DNA of 64,000 nt from Asticcacaulis sp. AC402 (GTDB lineage Bacteria; Pseudomonadota; Alphaproteobacteria; Caulobacterales; Caulobacteraceae). Of the stretch, positions 16,406 through 25,365 are shown piece by piece. The position numbers and the translations under genes were made by a program. The stretch is taken from NCBI RefSeq assembly GCF_000495835.1, contig NZ_AWGC01000030.1, forward strand, positions 1 through 64,000. The letters are read 5' to 3'. Each line of letters starts with the position of its first letter. Within the stretch, counting starts at the first letter, position 1. The notes beneath the pieces are model-generated. The model was not told where the DNA came from, searched no databases, and saw nothing but the letters and a program-made list of their open reading frames with translations.

Positions 16406-17242
16406 TCAATCGGCGAGTTGCGCCTTCAGCTTTTGCCGGGCTTCGGCGGCGGAGAGGGCAAAAACAGACAGGACCACCGGGCGGTGACGCGCATTGACCA
16501 AAGGCAGGCCGTCGTTGCGGCTTTGCCAAAAAGACAGCAAATGCAGGAAAACCGCCCTGTCGAGTTCCAGGGCGCAGGCCGTTAGAGCCAGGGGCACGGC
16601 CGACCCGGCCGCCAGCAGGCGACCAAAAGCGTCGGCGTCAAGTTTCAACCGGCGGGCGGCTTCGCGCACGAAGCCATCGATTTCACCCGAACGCATCAGC
16701 TTGAGGAGTTTCAGATTGCTGTGGCTGTCCCAGGTCGCGGGATCCACGGCTGGTGCCGTGCGGTGGAATCGTTCTGACAGCGCCCGGCGCAATTCCGGGC
16801 GTTCCTGCGCCAGGCGTTCCAAACGCGCCTGGTCGTCTTGGTCCAGTTCGGCCGCGGGATTGTCGACCAGAGCGACCAGGACGCTGTCGTGACCACTTTT
16901 CAGCAGCGCGCGAACCACCTTCCAATCGAGGCCGGGGCGCTGTGCGATCAACACGTGGTGGGCCTCACCCGTGGCGGCGATGAGGGCCAGCAGGGCGGGC
17001 CCGTCCAGCGAAGGCAGAGACGAGCGCAGCAGGGGCGCCGCGAGGTCGACCGGCATGCGGCAAAGGCGCACGATCAGTTCGTGATCGTTGCGCATCGGCT
17101 CCGGGGCATGGGCGACAGGTCGGGTTTGGCAATACGACGCGTGGAAGCGGACAGCACAAAAGTCCGGACGAGGCTCCGTCGCGGGCGGGGTGGCTTCGGC
17201 AGGGGGCAGAACAGATTTCAGGGCCGGCACGGCGAACTCCAC
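16406..17242 (-). CDS. DUF2336-like protein (B)
   Basis: The protein is up to 278 aa and entirely helical, with repeats resembling the DUF2336/HEAT pattern: MPVDLAAPLLRSSLPSLDGP, LLALIAATGEAHHVLIAQRP, WKVVRALLKSGHDSVLVALV. A second half contains LKLLKLMRSGEIDGFVREAA. The GTG at 17242 (after GAATC) or the ATG at 17095 could be the start; the first 45 residues are Pro-rich and not family-like, so the shorter form is possible. No catalytic residues are recognised. Its position upstream of nadK and Hpt on the same strand suggests an operon in a signalling neighbourhood. Confidence 0.65.
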   Translation of the reverse strand: MEFAVPALKSVLPPAEATPPATEPRPDFCAVRFHASYCQTRPVAHAPEPMRNDHELIVRLCRMPVDLAAPLLRSSLPSLDGPALLALIAATGEAHHVLIAQRPGLDWKVVRALLKSGHDSVLVALVDNPAAELDQDDQARLERLAQERPELRRALSERFHRTAPAVDPATWDSHSNLKLLKLMRSGEIDGFVREAARRLKLDADAFGRLLAAGSAVPLALTACALELDRAVFLHLLSFWQSRNDGLPLVNARHRPVVLSVFALSAAEARQKLKAQLAD

Positions 17243-17304
17243 GATTCGTGATGAGTCTGCGCCGACAGGGTGAATAGTTGTTTAATGATACAACTTAACG
17301 CCAT

Positions 17305-17495
17305 CCCGCGATAACCGCGACTCATCGTGGGCTGGCAAGCGCGCCAAAGGACGTTTCCGGGGCGCCCGAGCTTTTGCGAGGCGCCACCGGAGGCACGCGT
17401 GCGACAATGTTTTTGCGCCGCACAGGCTGTCATGAGCCGAAAAACGGGACCCAAGACATGAGCATTATTGGGGACTTATCAATACCAAGCGATGT
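17305..17495. repeat. ~150-bp dispersed intergenic repeat with insertion (plus orientation)
   Basis: The landmarks ACTCATCGTGGGCTGGCAAG, GCGCGCCAAAGGACGTTTCC, GGGGCGCCCGAGCTTTTGCG and AGGCGCCACC match the copy at 8990-9152. A stretch of about 45 bases absent from that copy (17393-17440) precedes the TGAGCCGAAAAA block. An AATACCAAG remnant stands at about 17481. The repeat fills the gap between divergent genes, so it probably carries or overlaps their promoters. Confidence 0.65.
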
Positions 17496-17559
17496 TAATC
17501 TTGTTTCAATTGAACGTCGTTACAGTGGAATTCGTATCAGTACTAAAGAAGGGCAGTTC

Positions 17560-18957
17560 ATGTCCGGAAGTGACCAGGAAACATCCAGGATTTCGGCAGC
17601 AGGTCGGGCGCAGCGTGGTGCCGTGCAAGACAGGTTGCTGCTGAAGCGGGACGACGCGGTCACGATCGTTGAGCGTTTGCGCGAAACCCATGCCGACATC
17701 ACGGGTCACGCATTCCTCCTCAAACTGGATGCTTTGATCGTCCGCCTCGGCGTCAAGTGGGATTCCAAGGCCGGCCTCGTGTTCGACCACCTCAAGACCA
17801 ATTTCGAAAAGCACTACCTTGAGCCTAACTGGTGCGTGGCCATTAATGGCGACGCCTGGCTGGTCATGGTTCCACAACTCAGTCCGCGCAAGGGCGCTCT
17901 GGCTGTGGCGGATATGTGGCGCGACCTGTGCGGCTTTTTTGTCGGTGATATGTCGGCGGTCGAGGTGCCCCTCCATGACGTCCTGGTCGAAGATGTCGAC
18001 AAACTGCTGATCGCCAAAATTGATTTGGGCACCTATGTCGGTCCGTGCGAAAACGACGCCGGTCCGCTGAAGGCCCGTCTCGGCCGAGTCCACAACGATG
18101 CCGGCGAAGCCGGACCAGAGGTTGGCGGCCTGGCAAATGCCGTGTCGATCCAGCGGCCGCTCATCGTTGCGGCGACTGTCGCCTATGCCGGCCGAACCTT
18201 GAAGGTCGCCAGCTCGGTCGAGCCCTTATTCGAGATGAAGAAGATGGTGATGATTGGCCATCGTCTCGAAGCCATGGTGATGGAAAATCTCGACAATGCC
18301 TTGCTGGACCGCAAGCACCTGGCCAATCTCGACTGGAATCTGCGTGAGCAGATCGACATGGTGAATATCGATCAGGGGCTAAAGCTGTTGCGCATGCGAA
18401 CGGCCGAACAGCGCAAGATGATCATGGTGGTTCCCGCGGCGTTTTCGACCTTCGCCTCGGCCCGGGCGCGTCAAAAGATCACCGCCGAAGTCGCCAAGGC
18501 GGCGGCTGAGATGGGCTTGAAGGTGTTGTTCGAGGTGCGTGGCCTGGATGGCGTGCCGCCGCATCGCGTGCTGGAAATCGTATCGATGATCAAGCCTTTC
18601 TGCATGACCGCGGTGGGCTCGGTGAATGCCGACCGCAAAACGATTGCCGGGCTGAACAAGTGCGGGCTGTCCGGAGTATGCATCGAATATGATGGTGTCA
18701 GGCGTGACGAGGCGGTGTTGCAGGAGTATCTGGCGACCCTGGCGGCGGCGGCGAAGCTTTCGGCCGGCGCTTGCATGGTTCAGGGGTTCGACAACTACCG
18801 TCAGATGGCGGTCGCGCGATTGGCGGGCGTGACGCATGCCAGCATGAAGACGGCGGCCTTGATGTCGCCCAAGGGCGCGGCGCATGCGGGAGCCAGGGCA
18901 ACAGAAGGCCTGCGCGAAAACGAAGTCGCGTTACCGGGAATGCTGCCGGAAACGTGA
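17560..18957 (+). CDS. Degenerate EAL-fold protein (putative, non-catalytic)
   Basis: The 465-aa protein has no membrane segment. The second half (about residues 220-430) follows the outline of an EAL phosphodiesterase barrel: VEPLFEMKKMVMIGHRLEAM, IDQGLKLLRMRTAEQRKMIMVVPAAF, LKVLFEVRGLDGVPPHRVLEI and YDGVRRDEAVLQEYLA. The EAL triad, DDFGTG loop and other metal ligands are absent. The first half resembles no named family with certainty. If the fold assignment is right, it would be a c-di-GMP or protein-binding relic domain. The ATG at 17560 is chosen for its AAGAAGG site; upstream frame sequence comes from the dispersed repeat. A CtrA-like half-perfect motif (TTAA-N7-TCAA) lies near 17495. 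Confidence 0.5.
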   Translation: MSGSDQETSRISAAGRAQRGAVQDRLLLKRDDAVTIVERLRETHADITGHAFLLKLDALIVRLGVKWDSKAGLVFDHLKTNFEKHYLEPNWCVAINGDAWLVMVPQLSPRKGALAVADMWRDLCGFFVGDMSAVEVPLHDVLVEDVDKLLIAKIDLGTYVGPCENDAGPLKARLGRVHNDAGEAGPEVGGLANAVSIQRPLIVAATVAYAGRTLKVASSVEPLFEMKKMVMIGHRLEAMVMENLDNALLDRKHLANLDWNLREQIDMVNIDQGLKLLRMRTAEQRKMIMVVPAAFSTFASARARQKITAEVAKAAAEMGLKVLFEVRGLDGVPPHRVLEIVSMIKPFCMTAVGSVNADRKTIAGLNKCGLSGVCIEYDGVRRDEAVLQEYLATLAAAAKLSAGACMVQGFDNYRQMAVARLAGVTHASMKTAALMSPKGAAHAGARATEGLRENEVALPGMLPET

Positions 18958-18979
18958 TGCTGTTGAGTTAAGGGTCCGG

Positions 18980-19010
18980 GGTCTGGGGTTTGGGACCCAA
19001 ACCCCAGACC
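18980..19010. terminator. Perfect 15-bp-arm palindrome between converging genes
   Basis: The 31-base sequence has arms GGTCTGGGGTTTGGG / CCCAAACCCCAGACC around one central A. It lies 22 bases after the EAL-like gene and 8 bases from the end of the YpfJ-type gene on the other strand. The position suggests a bidirectional transcription stop, although no T-run follows. It could also be a dispersed palindrome. Confidence 0.5.
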
Positions 19011-19018
19011 TCGCGGCG

Positions 19019-19861
19019 TTACGCGCCGAATGTATCGCACTGCCTCGGGTCGCCGTTGGCAAAGCCCGTCTTGAACCATTTCACGCGGTCGGCAGCGCTG
19101 CCGTGGGTAAAGCTGTCGGGGACCACGCGTCCCTGGGACGCCTCTTGGAGCGTATCGTCGCCGACGGCCGATGCCGCTCCGATGGCCTCCTCAATGTCCC
19201 CGGCCTCAAGCCAGTTCATCTTCAGATTCGACTGATACGCCCACACGCCGGCGTAACAGTCAGCCTGTAGTTCCAGCCTTACCGACAAGGCGTTGGCGGC
19301 GCTACGGCTGACCCGGCGCTCCTGTTGCTGGACGTAGTCCGTAATCCCGAGTTGGTTCTGGACATGGTGGCCGACCTCATGAGCGATGACATAGGCACGG
19401 GCATAGTCGCCCTTGGCGCCCAACTGTTGATCCAGGGTGGTCCAGAAGCTGAGGTCGATATAGACGCGTTGATCAGCCGGACAATAGAAGGGCCCCATGG
19501 CTGCCTGGCCGGTGCCGCACCCTGTGCCTGTGGCGTTGTCATACAGCACCACGGTCGACGGGCTGTAGGTCTTGCCCTGGGCCTGGAACAATGCCGTCCA
19601 GGTATCATTGGCCGAGGTATGGACGACTTCGACGAACTGACCAGCTTCGTCCTTCGGCGTGCCGACCGAAGCCTGCTGCTGGGACTGACTTCCCTGAATC
19701 GATTCCAAGCCGTTCACGACGGTTTGCGGATCGATGCCGAAGACGTAGTAGCCAACCAATGCCAGGATCACGACGACAACCCCGCCACCACCTATCATGC
19801 CAGGACCGCCCATGCCCCGCCGATCCTCTACGCCGCCTCTGCGTCCGCCTTGCCACTTCAT
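19019..19861 (-). CDS. Neutral zinc metallopeptidase, YpfJ family
   Basis: The 280-aa protein has a Gly/Arg-rich start, one membrane segment (MIGGGGVVVVILALVGYYVFG) and a zinc protease domain. The HExxH motif lies in AYVIAHEVGHHVQNQLGI, with the later region LSVRLELQADCYAGVWAYQS typical of the family. The conserved signatures GPFYCPADQRVYIDLSFW and GSAADRVKWFKTGFANGDPRQCDTF match full-length YpfJ/'neutral zinc metallopeptidase' proteins (PF04228). It is probably anchored in the inner membrane facing the periplasm. It diverges from the RND efflux operon across 278 bases. Confidence 0.92.
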   Translation of the reverse strand: MKWQGGRRGGVEDRRGMGGPGMIGGGGVVVVILALVGYYVFGIDPQTVVNGLESIQGSQSQQQASVGTPKDEAGQFVEVVHTSANDTWTALFQAQGKTYSPSTVVLYDNATGTGCGTGQAAMGPFYCPADQRVYIDLSFWTTLDQQLGAKGDYARAYVIAHEVGHHVQNQLGITDYVQQQERRVSRSAANALSVRLELQADCYAGVWAYQSNLKMNWLEAGDIEEAIGAASAVGDDTLQEASQGRVVPDSFTHGSAADRVKWFKTGFANGDPRQCDTFGA

Positions 19862-20139
19862 CCCAAGCCCTCCATGGATCGCACCTGTTTGTGCCCACCA
19901 GACTCACACATATCTTAACCCTATTTTCAAGAGGCTGTGTGTCGGCCGCACAACGTGAAGAATTTTTAACCTCGCCGGTACCCAATACTGACAATTTCAG
20001 GTGGCCGCTGAAACTAATTGCCGGTATGACAGGGCTGTCAAAGTGACGCTGCACTTGCGAACTTTTTGCGACGTTTCGTTGACTTGGTGAGAGGCCGCCG
20101 CCATCAGGGGTGGTGGAAAGAGACACAGGATTCTAAAGC
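19862..20139. promoter_or_regulatory. Divergent promoter region between ypfJ-like gene and RND efflux operon
   Basis: This is 278 bases without a gene. An interrupted palindrome TTTCAG...CTGAAA at about 19997-20016 is a candidate operator for the efflux genes, but no regulator gene is adjacent. No -35/-10 pair was assigned. Confidence 0.35.
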
Positions 20140-21234
20140 ATGTTTATGGGGCTTGGCATGGGTTCGCGGCCGCTGCGGGTAGCCGCCGGTTTAGCGGCAG
20201 CATTGGTGATGAGCTTTGGCCTTCAGGCATGCTCGGAAAAGAAGGAAGAGAGCAAGACGGACGAAAAGAAATCCGCCGTCCACGCCTCCACGGTCAATTA
20301 CGCGGTCGTTAGTGAAGTCAGCGCACCGATCAACATTACCGGGTCGGGTACAATCAGCGCGTGGCAGGAGGTGCCCGTCGCCGCCGAAACGGGTGGACTG
20401 ACGGCCATCTCACTGCTGGTCGACGAAGGCGCGTTCGTAAAACAGGGTCAGCCCCTGCTGAAGATGAATGACGTCCTTCTCCAAGCTCAGTATAAGCAGG
20501 CCAATGCGAGTTACGAGCAGGCCCGCAAGGCCTATGAACGCGCCAACACGCTGTTCAAGCAGGGTTACCTTTCGGCCGCAGCGCTCGACAATGCCCAGGC
20601 CTCGATGCTGACCACCCAGGCGGCCATGGAAACCGCCCAGACCCAGTTGTCGCTGGCTACGGTCCGCGCGCCGGTCTCCGGCATCATTACCAAGCGCACG
20701 GCTGTGCTGGGTCAGGTGGTGTCGCCCGGTGTCGAGCTGTTCCGTATGGTCCGCGACGGCCGCGTCGAACTGAACATGGAAGTCGTCGAAATCGAGCTCG
20801 GCCTGGTGCGGTCGGGCATGGCCGCCACCGTCACGTCGCAATCGACCGGTGCGGTTACCGGCACGGTGCGCATCGTCACGCCCCAGGTAGATCCGGCAAC
20901 GCGCCTCGGGTACGCCCGCATCTCGGTACCGTGGGAGTCGGGCCTCCGCCCGGGCATGTTTGCCCAAGGCTCAATCGACGCCGGCAGCCAGCCGGCGCTC
21001 CTTATCCCGCAGACGGCCGTGGCCTATGCCGAGAACAAGCCGGGCGTTTACGTTATCGGCCCGGCCAACAAGGTCGCCTTCCGCAACGTCGTCCTGGGCG
21101 GCCAGCAGGGCAAGAATATCATCGTCCGTGACGGGCTCGCCGTCGGCGAACGCATCGTCACCACCGGTTCGGGCTTCCTGAACAATGGCGACACGGTCAA
21201 ACTGGCCGCCAACCCGCAAGCGGCCGGTGAGTAA
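20140..21234 (+). CDS. RND efflux periplasmic adaptor (membrane fusion protein), lipoprotein
   Basis: The 364-aa protein has a lipoprotein signal (AALVMSFGLQAC; LQA-C lipobox), then a lysine/glutamate-rich linker. The HlyD/AcrA-type core follows: GTISAWQEVPVAAETGGLTA (first lipoyl half), a coiled hairpin with ANASYEQARKAYERANTLFKQGYLS, and the second lipoyl half TVRAPVSGIITKRTAVLGQVVSPG. Next comes the beta-barrel and membrane-proximal domain ending LNNGDTVKLA. It links the RND permease encoded 1 base downstream to an outer-membrane channel that is not encoded nearby. An exact substrate cannot be read from sequence. Confidence 0.93.
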   Translation: MFMGLGMGSRPLRVAAGLAAALVMSFGLQACSEKKEESKTDEKKSAVHASTVNYAVVSEVSAPINITGSGTISAWQEVPVAAETGGLTAISLLVDEGAFVKQGQPLLKMNDVLLQAQYKQANASYEQARKAYERANTLFKQGYLSAAALDNAQASMLTTQAAMETAQTQLSLATVRAPVSGIITKRTAVLGQVVSPGVELFRMVRDGRVELNMEVVEIELGLVRSGMAATVTSQSTGAVTGTVRIVTPQVDPATRLGYARISVPWESGLRPGMFAQGSIDAGSQPALLIPQTAVAYAENKPGVYVIGPANKVAFRNVVLGGQQGKNIIVRDGLAVGERIVTTGSGFLNNGDTVKLAANPQAAGE

Positions 21235-21235
21235 G

Positions 21236-24200
21236 ATGTCGACCGAAACGCCGACCCCCAAAACGCCACCTACGGGCTTCCAGATATCGTCCTGGTCGAT
21301 CCGCAACCCCATCCCTGTCATCGTCTTCTTCATCGTGATGACGATTGCCGGCGTCATCGGCTTCAACAGCCTGCGCATCAACAACTGGCCCGATATCGAT
21401 TTTCCGATTGTGGTGGTGACGGTGGTGCGCTCCGGCGCTGCGCCGACGGAACTGCAGAACCAGGTCACCCGCATTGTCGAGGACTCGGTCTCAGGTCTGG
21501 GCGGAGTGCGCCACATCCAGTCCTATGTCAACGAAGGGGCGTCGACGACTGTCATCACCTTCCAACTCGAAACCGACCTGGAAAAAGCGACGAACGACGT
21601 CCGAAATGCCGTGGCGGGTGTGAGAATGAACCTGCCCGGCGACGTGCAGGATCCCATCGTGTCGCGCGTCGAGAACGCCCAGGGCCAGGCCTTGCTCAGC
21701 TATACCATCCGCGCTGCCGACATGACTCCGGATCAGCTCAGCTGGTATGTCGATAACGATGTCGCCAAGAAGGTGCTCGGCGTCAAAGGCGTGTCACAAC
21801 TGACCCGCGACGGCGGTGTCACCCGTGAAATCCGCATTGAGCTGGATCCGGCCAAGCTGGCCGCCCAGGGCGTTTCAGCCGGCGACATCTCGCGCCAGCT
21901 CTCCGCCTTTAATGTCAACATGCCCGGCGGACGCTTCAATGCCGGCACGACCGAACAGACCATTCGTACCATCGGCGGCGCCGACTCGGTGACGCAACTC
22001 GCGGAAACCCGCATTACCCTGTCCAACGGCAGCACGGTTCGCCTGGGCGATCTGGGCACCGTCACCGACACCTGGACCGAGCCGCGGGCCCGCGCCCGCT
22101 TCGATGGCAACGAAGTGGTGGGTTTTGGTATCCAGCGCACGCGCGGCACGTCCGAACACCATGTCGCGGAGCGGGTTCGCAAAGTCATTGATGATTTGAA
22201 AAAGCAGAACCCCAATGTCGAAATCGAGGAGGTAACTTCCAGCGTCGAGGAGGTTGACCGCAGTTTCCGTGCGTCGATGGAGGCCCTGGTGATCGGGGCG
22301 ATTCTGGCCGTCCTGGTGGTGTACCTGTTCCTGCGCGACTGGCGGGCGACCTTCGTCTCGGCGGTAGCCATGCCGATGTCACTGCTGCCGACCTTCTTTG
22401 TCATGGCGCTGCTGAACCAGTCGTTCAACGTTGTGACCCTGCTGGCCCTGTCCTTGACCATCGGCATTCTTGTCGACGACGCCATCGTGGAAATCGAGAA
22501 CATCGTCCGGCATATACGCGAAGGCAAGAAACCCTATCCGGCGGCCATCGAAGCCGCTGACGAAATCGGCCTGGCCGTCGTGGCGACCACGGCAACCCTG
22601 ATCGCGGTGTTTGCACCGACCGGCTTTATGCCGGGCATTGTCGGCCAGTTCTTCGAAAGCTTTGCGGTGGCCACCTGCGTCAGCGTCTTCTTCTCGCTAG
22701 TGGTGGCGCGGACACTGACCCCGCTGATGGGGGCTTACCTGTTGCGCGCCAACGCCGAGCACGACCATGATGTACCCTTCTGGATGCCCACCTACCAAGC
22801 GATGCTGAAGTGGACACTGGAAGGTCACCTGAAGTGGCGCTGGTACATCCTGTTCCATGGGGTGACGGTCTTGCTGGCCTGCGTCATCGCAGGGTTTACC
22901 AGTAAAAACCTGGTCATCTCCGGCGTCGGAGGCGCCGTGTTCCTGGTAACGCTCATCCTGTTCTTCCTGTTCCACAACAAGTACATGAAGGCCCGTTGGG
23001 CGGCGCTGGAATTTGGTCTGATCGGGTCCATCGGATTGATCCTGCTCGGGGTAGCCATGGCCATGCCTCAGCCCGGAGGCGGACAGGCTGCCGCCGCGGC
23101 GAGCGCCGCCGCTGCAGCTCAGGGAAATACCGCCGTCGTCATACTGTTCAGCCTTCTCGGCCTTCTGGTCTTGCTGGGCGGGCTGATCTGGATGGCGAAG
23201 CCGAAGAACTTCCCGCCGCTGCTCGGTTGGATCGTGGCTTTGGCCGGTACTCTCCTTTTCATCGGGGCCTTCTTCGCTGGAAGTCCGCTGGTCGCCTCGA
23301 TGCGGCTTGTCGTTTTCGGCGTACTTCTGCTGGTCGGTACTTTCTTCATCGTGGTTAGAATGAAGACGTCGCTGCTCAGCGGGCGCTGGGCCGTGATCAT
23401 CGGAGGTATTGCGTTCTTCATCGGATCGCTGGGCCTTTCGACCCTGATCCCCAGCGACAACTTCCCGCCCGAGGATTCCGGCATGTCGGTGATGAACATC
23501 TCGCTGCCGCCCGGCTCGACCCTGGCCGAGACGGATGCCATCGTCAAACGCGTCATCGGTGAACTCCACGCTCGCGACGAGGTCGAGAGCACCTACGCCA
23601 CCATCAATATGAACAGCGCCACCATCGTCGCCAATCTGACGTCGCGGCATGTCGAATGGTTCAAGACGGGTGAGGACGGCAAGTTCCATATCTACAAGGG
23701 CCCGGAACGAGACCTGTCGCAACCTCAGTTTGAACAGGCTTTCTCCAGGCAGCTTGAGAATTATCCCGGTGTACGCGCCAGCTTTGGCCAAGCCGGCGGT
23801 GGTGGTACGGGCGTGGCCTACATCCTGGTGGGCGAAGACGAAAAGATTCTGATGTCGACCCTGGCTCAGCTCCAGCGCGAGATGCAGGCCTTGCCGGAAC
23901 TGGCCAATGTTCGTTCGGAAGATAATCTGACCCGGCCGGAAATCGTCATTACGCCCAAGCCTGACCAGGCCGCTCTGATGGGGGTTTCGACTCAGGACAT
24001 CAGTTCGGTGGCCCGCGTCGCCACGGTCGGCGACATCGACCAGATCCTGGCCAAGTTCAACCAGGGCGACCGCCAGGTGCCGATCCGTGTCCTGCTGAAG
24101 GAGGATGCCCGTCTCGACGTCGCCAATCTCAACAACCTCATGGTGCCGACCCGCTTCGGCACTTCGGTACCGCTTTCGGCCGTGGCGGACATCAGCTTCG

Positions 24201-24982
24201 GTGCCGGCCCTATCCAGATCAACCGTCTCGACCGGACGCGCACGGCGACCATCCGTGCCGACCTGAACGGAGTGCCGACAGGTGTCGCGGATGGGGCGGT
24301 TGCCAAGACGCCGACCATGACGAAGATCAAGGCCAACCAGATTCCCGGTGTCCGCACCGTGGTCAATCCGGACACGGAAGACTTTGCCGAAATGCCGCTG
24401 AACTTCGGGATCGCCATCTTAACCGGCATCGCCCTGATGTACGTGGTTCTGGTGCTTTTGTTCGGGTCGTTCTCGCATCCGTTCACCATCATCCTGGCCC
24501 TGCCCCTGTGTTTTGGCGGTGCCTTTGTCGGCCTGTTACTGTTCCAGATGAGCATGTCCATGCCGGCCTTTATCGGCCTGATCATGCTCGTCGGCATCGC
24601 CGCCAAGAACTCGATCTTGCTGGTCGAGTACGCCATGGTGGCTATCAAGGACGGCATGACGCGGACCGAAGCTCTGTTCGAAGCCGCCAAGAAGCGCGCC
24701 CGTCCGATCGTCATGACCACCATCGCCATGGGCGCCGGCATGATCCCGGTGGTTGTCGGCGAAGACGCCTTCCGTCAACCGATGGCGGTGACAGTGATCG
24801 GTGGTCTGATCACCTCGACCCTGCTGTCACTGTTGTTCGTGCCGGCGACCTATACGGTGATCGACCAGATTTCGCACTTCTTAGGGAAGCTGATCTCGCC
24901 GGCCTTCCAGGCCCAGGGTAAGGACGAACCTGAACCTGAGCCCGATCCGGCCCCCCAGCCGGTTGAAGAGTGGAAATACTGA
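21236..24982 (+). CDS. RND-family efflux permease with extra membrane insert
   Basis: The 1,248-aa protein is a HAE1/AcrB-type permease. Family landmarks are NNWPDIDFPIVVVTVVRSGA, the TM4 charge-relay region LLALSLTIGILVDDAIVEIEN, and the C-terminal GLIMLVGIAAKNSILLVEYA. It is about 200 residues longer than usual. Between the end of TM6 and the TM7 segment that leads to IPSDNFPPEDSGM (residues 716 on), residues about 537-715 contain roughly six additional hydrophobic segments, with an Ala/Gly-rich loop at 611-630. The ATG at 21236 directly follows the adaptor stop. A terminator stands directly downstream. Function is presumably drug or metabolite efflux; the insert's role is unknown. Confidence 0.93.
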   Translation: MSTETPTPKTPPTGFQISSWSIRNPIPVIVFFIVMTIAGVIGFNSLRINNWPDIDFPIVVVTVVRSGAAPTELQNQVTRIVEDSVSGLGGVRHIQSYVNEGASTTVITFQLETDLEKATNDVRNAVAGVRMNLPGDVQDPIVSRVENAQGQALLSYTIRAADMTPDQLSWYVDNDVAKKVLGVKGVSQLTRDGGVTREIRIELDPAKLAAQGVSAGDISRQLSAFNVNMPGGRFNAGTTEQTIRTIGGADSVTQLAETRITLSNGSTVRLGDLGTVTDTWTEPRARARFDGNEVVGFGIQRTRGTSEHHVAERVRKVIDDLKKQNPNVEIEEVTSSVEEVDRSFRASMEALVIGAILAVLVVYLFLRDWRATFVSAVAMPMSLLPTFFVMALLNQSFNVVTLLALSLTIGILVDDAIVEIENIVRHIREGKKPYPAAIEAADEIGLAVVATTATLIAVFAPTGFMPGIVGQFFESFAVATCVSVFFSLVVARTLTPLMGAYLLRANAEHDHDVPFWMPTYQAMLKWTLEGHLKWRWYILFHGVTVLLACVIAGFTSKNLVISGVGGAVFLVTLILFFLFHNKYMKARWAALEFGLIGSIGLILLGVAMAMPQPGGGQAAAAASAAAAAQGNTAVVILFSLLGLLVLLGGLIWMAKPKNFPPLLGWIVALAGTLLFIGAFFAGSPLVASMRLVVFGVLLLVGTFFIVVRMKTSLLSGRWAVIIGGIAFFIGSLGLSTLIPSDNFPPEDSGMSVMNISLPPGSTLAETDAIVKRVIGELHARDEVESTYATINMNSATIVANLTSRHVEWFKTGEDGKFHIYKGPERDLSQPQFEQAFSRQLENYPGVRASFGQAGGGGTGVAYILVGEDEKILMSTLAQLQREMQALPELANVRSEDNLTRPEIVITPKPDQAALMGVSTQDISSVARVATVGDIDQILAKFNQGDRQVPIRVLLKEDARLDVANLNNLMVPTRFGTSVPLSAVADISFGAGPIQINRLDRTRTATIRADLNGVPTGVADGAVAKTPTMTKIKANQIPGVRTVVNPDTEDFAEMPLNFGIAILTGIALMYVVLVLLFGSFSHPFTIILALPLCFGGAFVGLLLFQMSMSMPAFIGLIMLVGIAAKNSILLVEYAMVAIKDGMTRTEALFEAAKKRARPIVMTTIAMGAGMIPVVVGEDAFRQPMAVTVIGGLITSTLLSLLFVPATYTVIDQISHFLGKLISPAFQAQGKDEPEPEPDPAPQPVEEWKY

Positions 24983-24990
24983 TGAAAAAT

Positions 24991-25020
24991 GCCCTCCGGA
25001 GTGATCCGGAGGGCCTTTTT
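24991..25020 (+). terminator. Rho-independent terminator of the RND operon
   Basis: The stem GCCCTCCGGA / TCCGGAGGGC, with loop GTGA, is followed by CTTTTTC. It stands 9 bases past the stop codon. Confidence 0.95.
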
Positions 25021-25062
25021 CTGGCTGGAACGTCTGAGCCCGGTCGGGTCATTTTGTCATTT

Positions 25063-25345
25063 GGATCACGGATGGACACGGATTTCCGGGTCGTCCCGCA
25101 CCAACCGCGAAACGGCGCCTGAAGTGTTTGGAACCGCGAAGGAACGCGAATGAACGCGAATACTCGTGAAAATTTACTTCTTCAGGTTGATTTTGACAAC
25201 CGAAGCTATTGAGCGCCTTTGGAGCTCTTCTTATTCGCGTTCATTCGCGTTCCTTCGCGGTTCCAAACATTATACAGGCGTCGCTACGCAGCAGGTTCCG
25301 AAGGACCCGGAAATTCGTGTCTATCTGTGTCCATCCGTGGTTCAA
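25063..25345. repeat. Large nested inverted repeat between RND and corC genes
   Basis: The inner arms are a perfect 37-bp inverted repeat: GGAACCGCGAAGGAACGCGA and onward at about 25119-25155, mirrored at about 25231-25267. Outer arms (GGATCACGGATGGACAC ... TTTCCGGGTC at 25063-25094, mirrored by GGACCCGGAAATTC ... TGTCCATCCGTGGTTC at 25301-25343) enclose them imperfectly. The inner arm consists of tandem GCGAATGAAC-like units of period 10. The whole could fold into one hairpin of about 280 nt. No coding frame is credible. Confidence 0.85.
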
Positions 25346-25365
25346 ACCCTTGAAACCAGTCTCGC

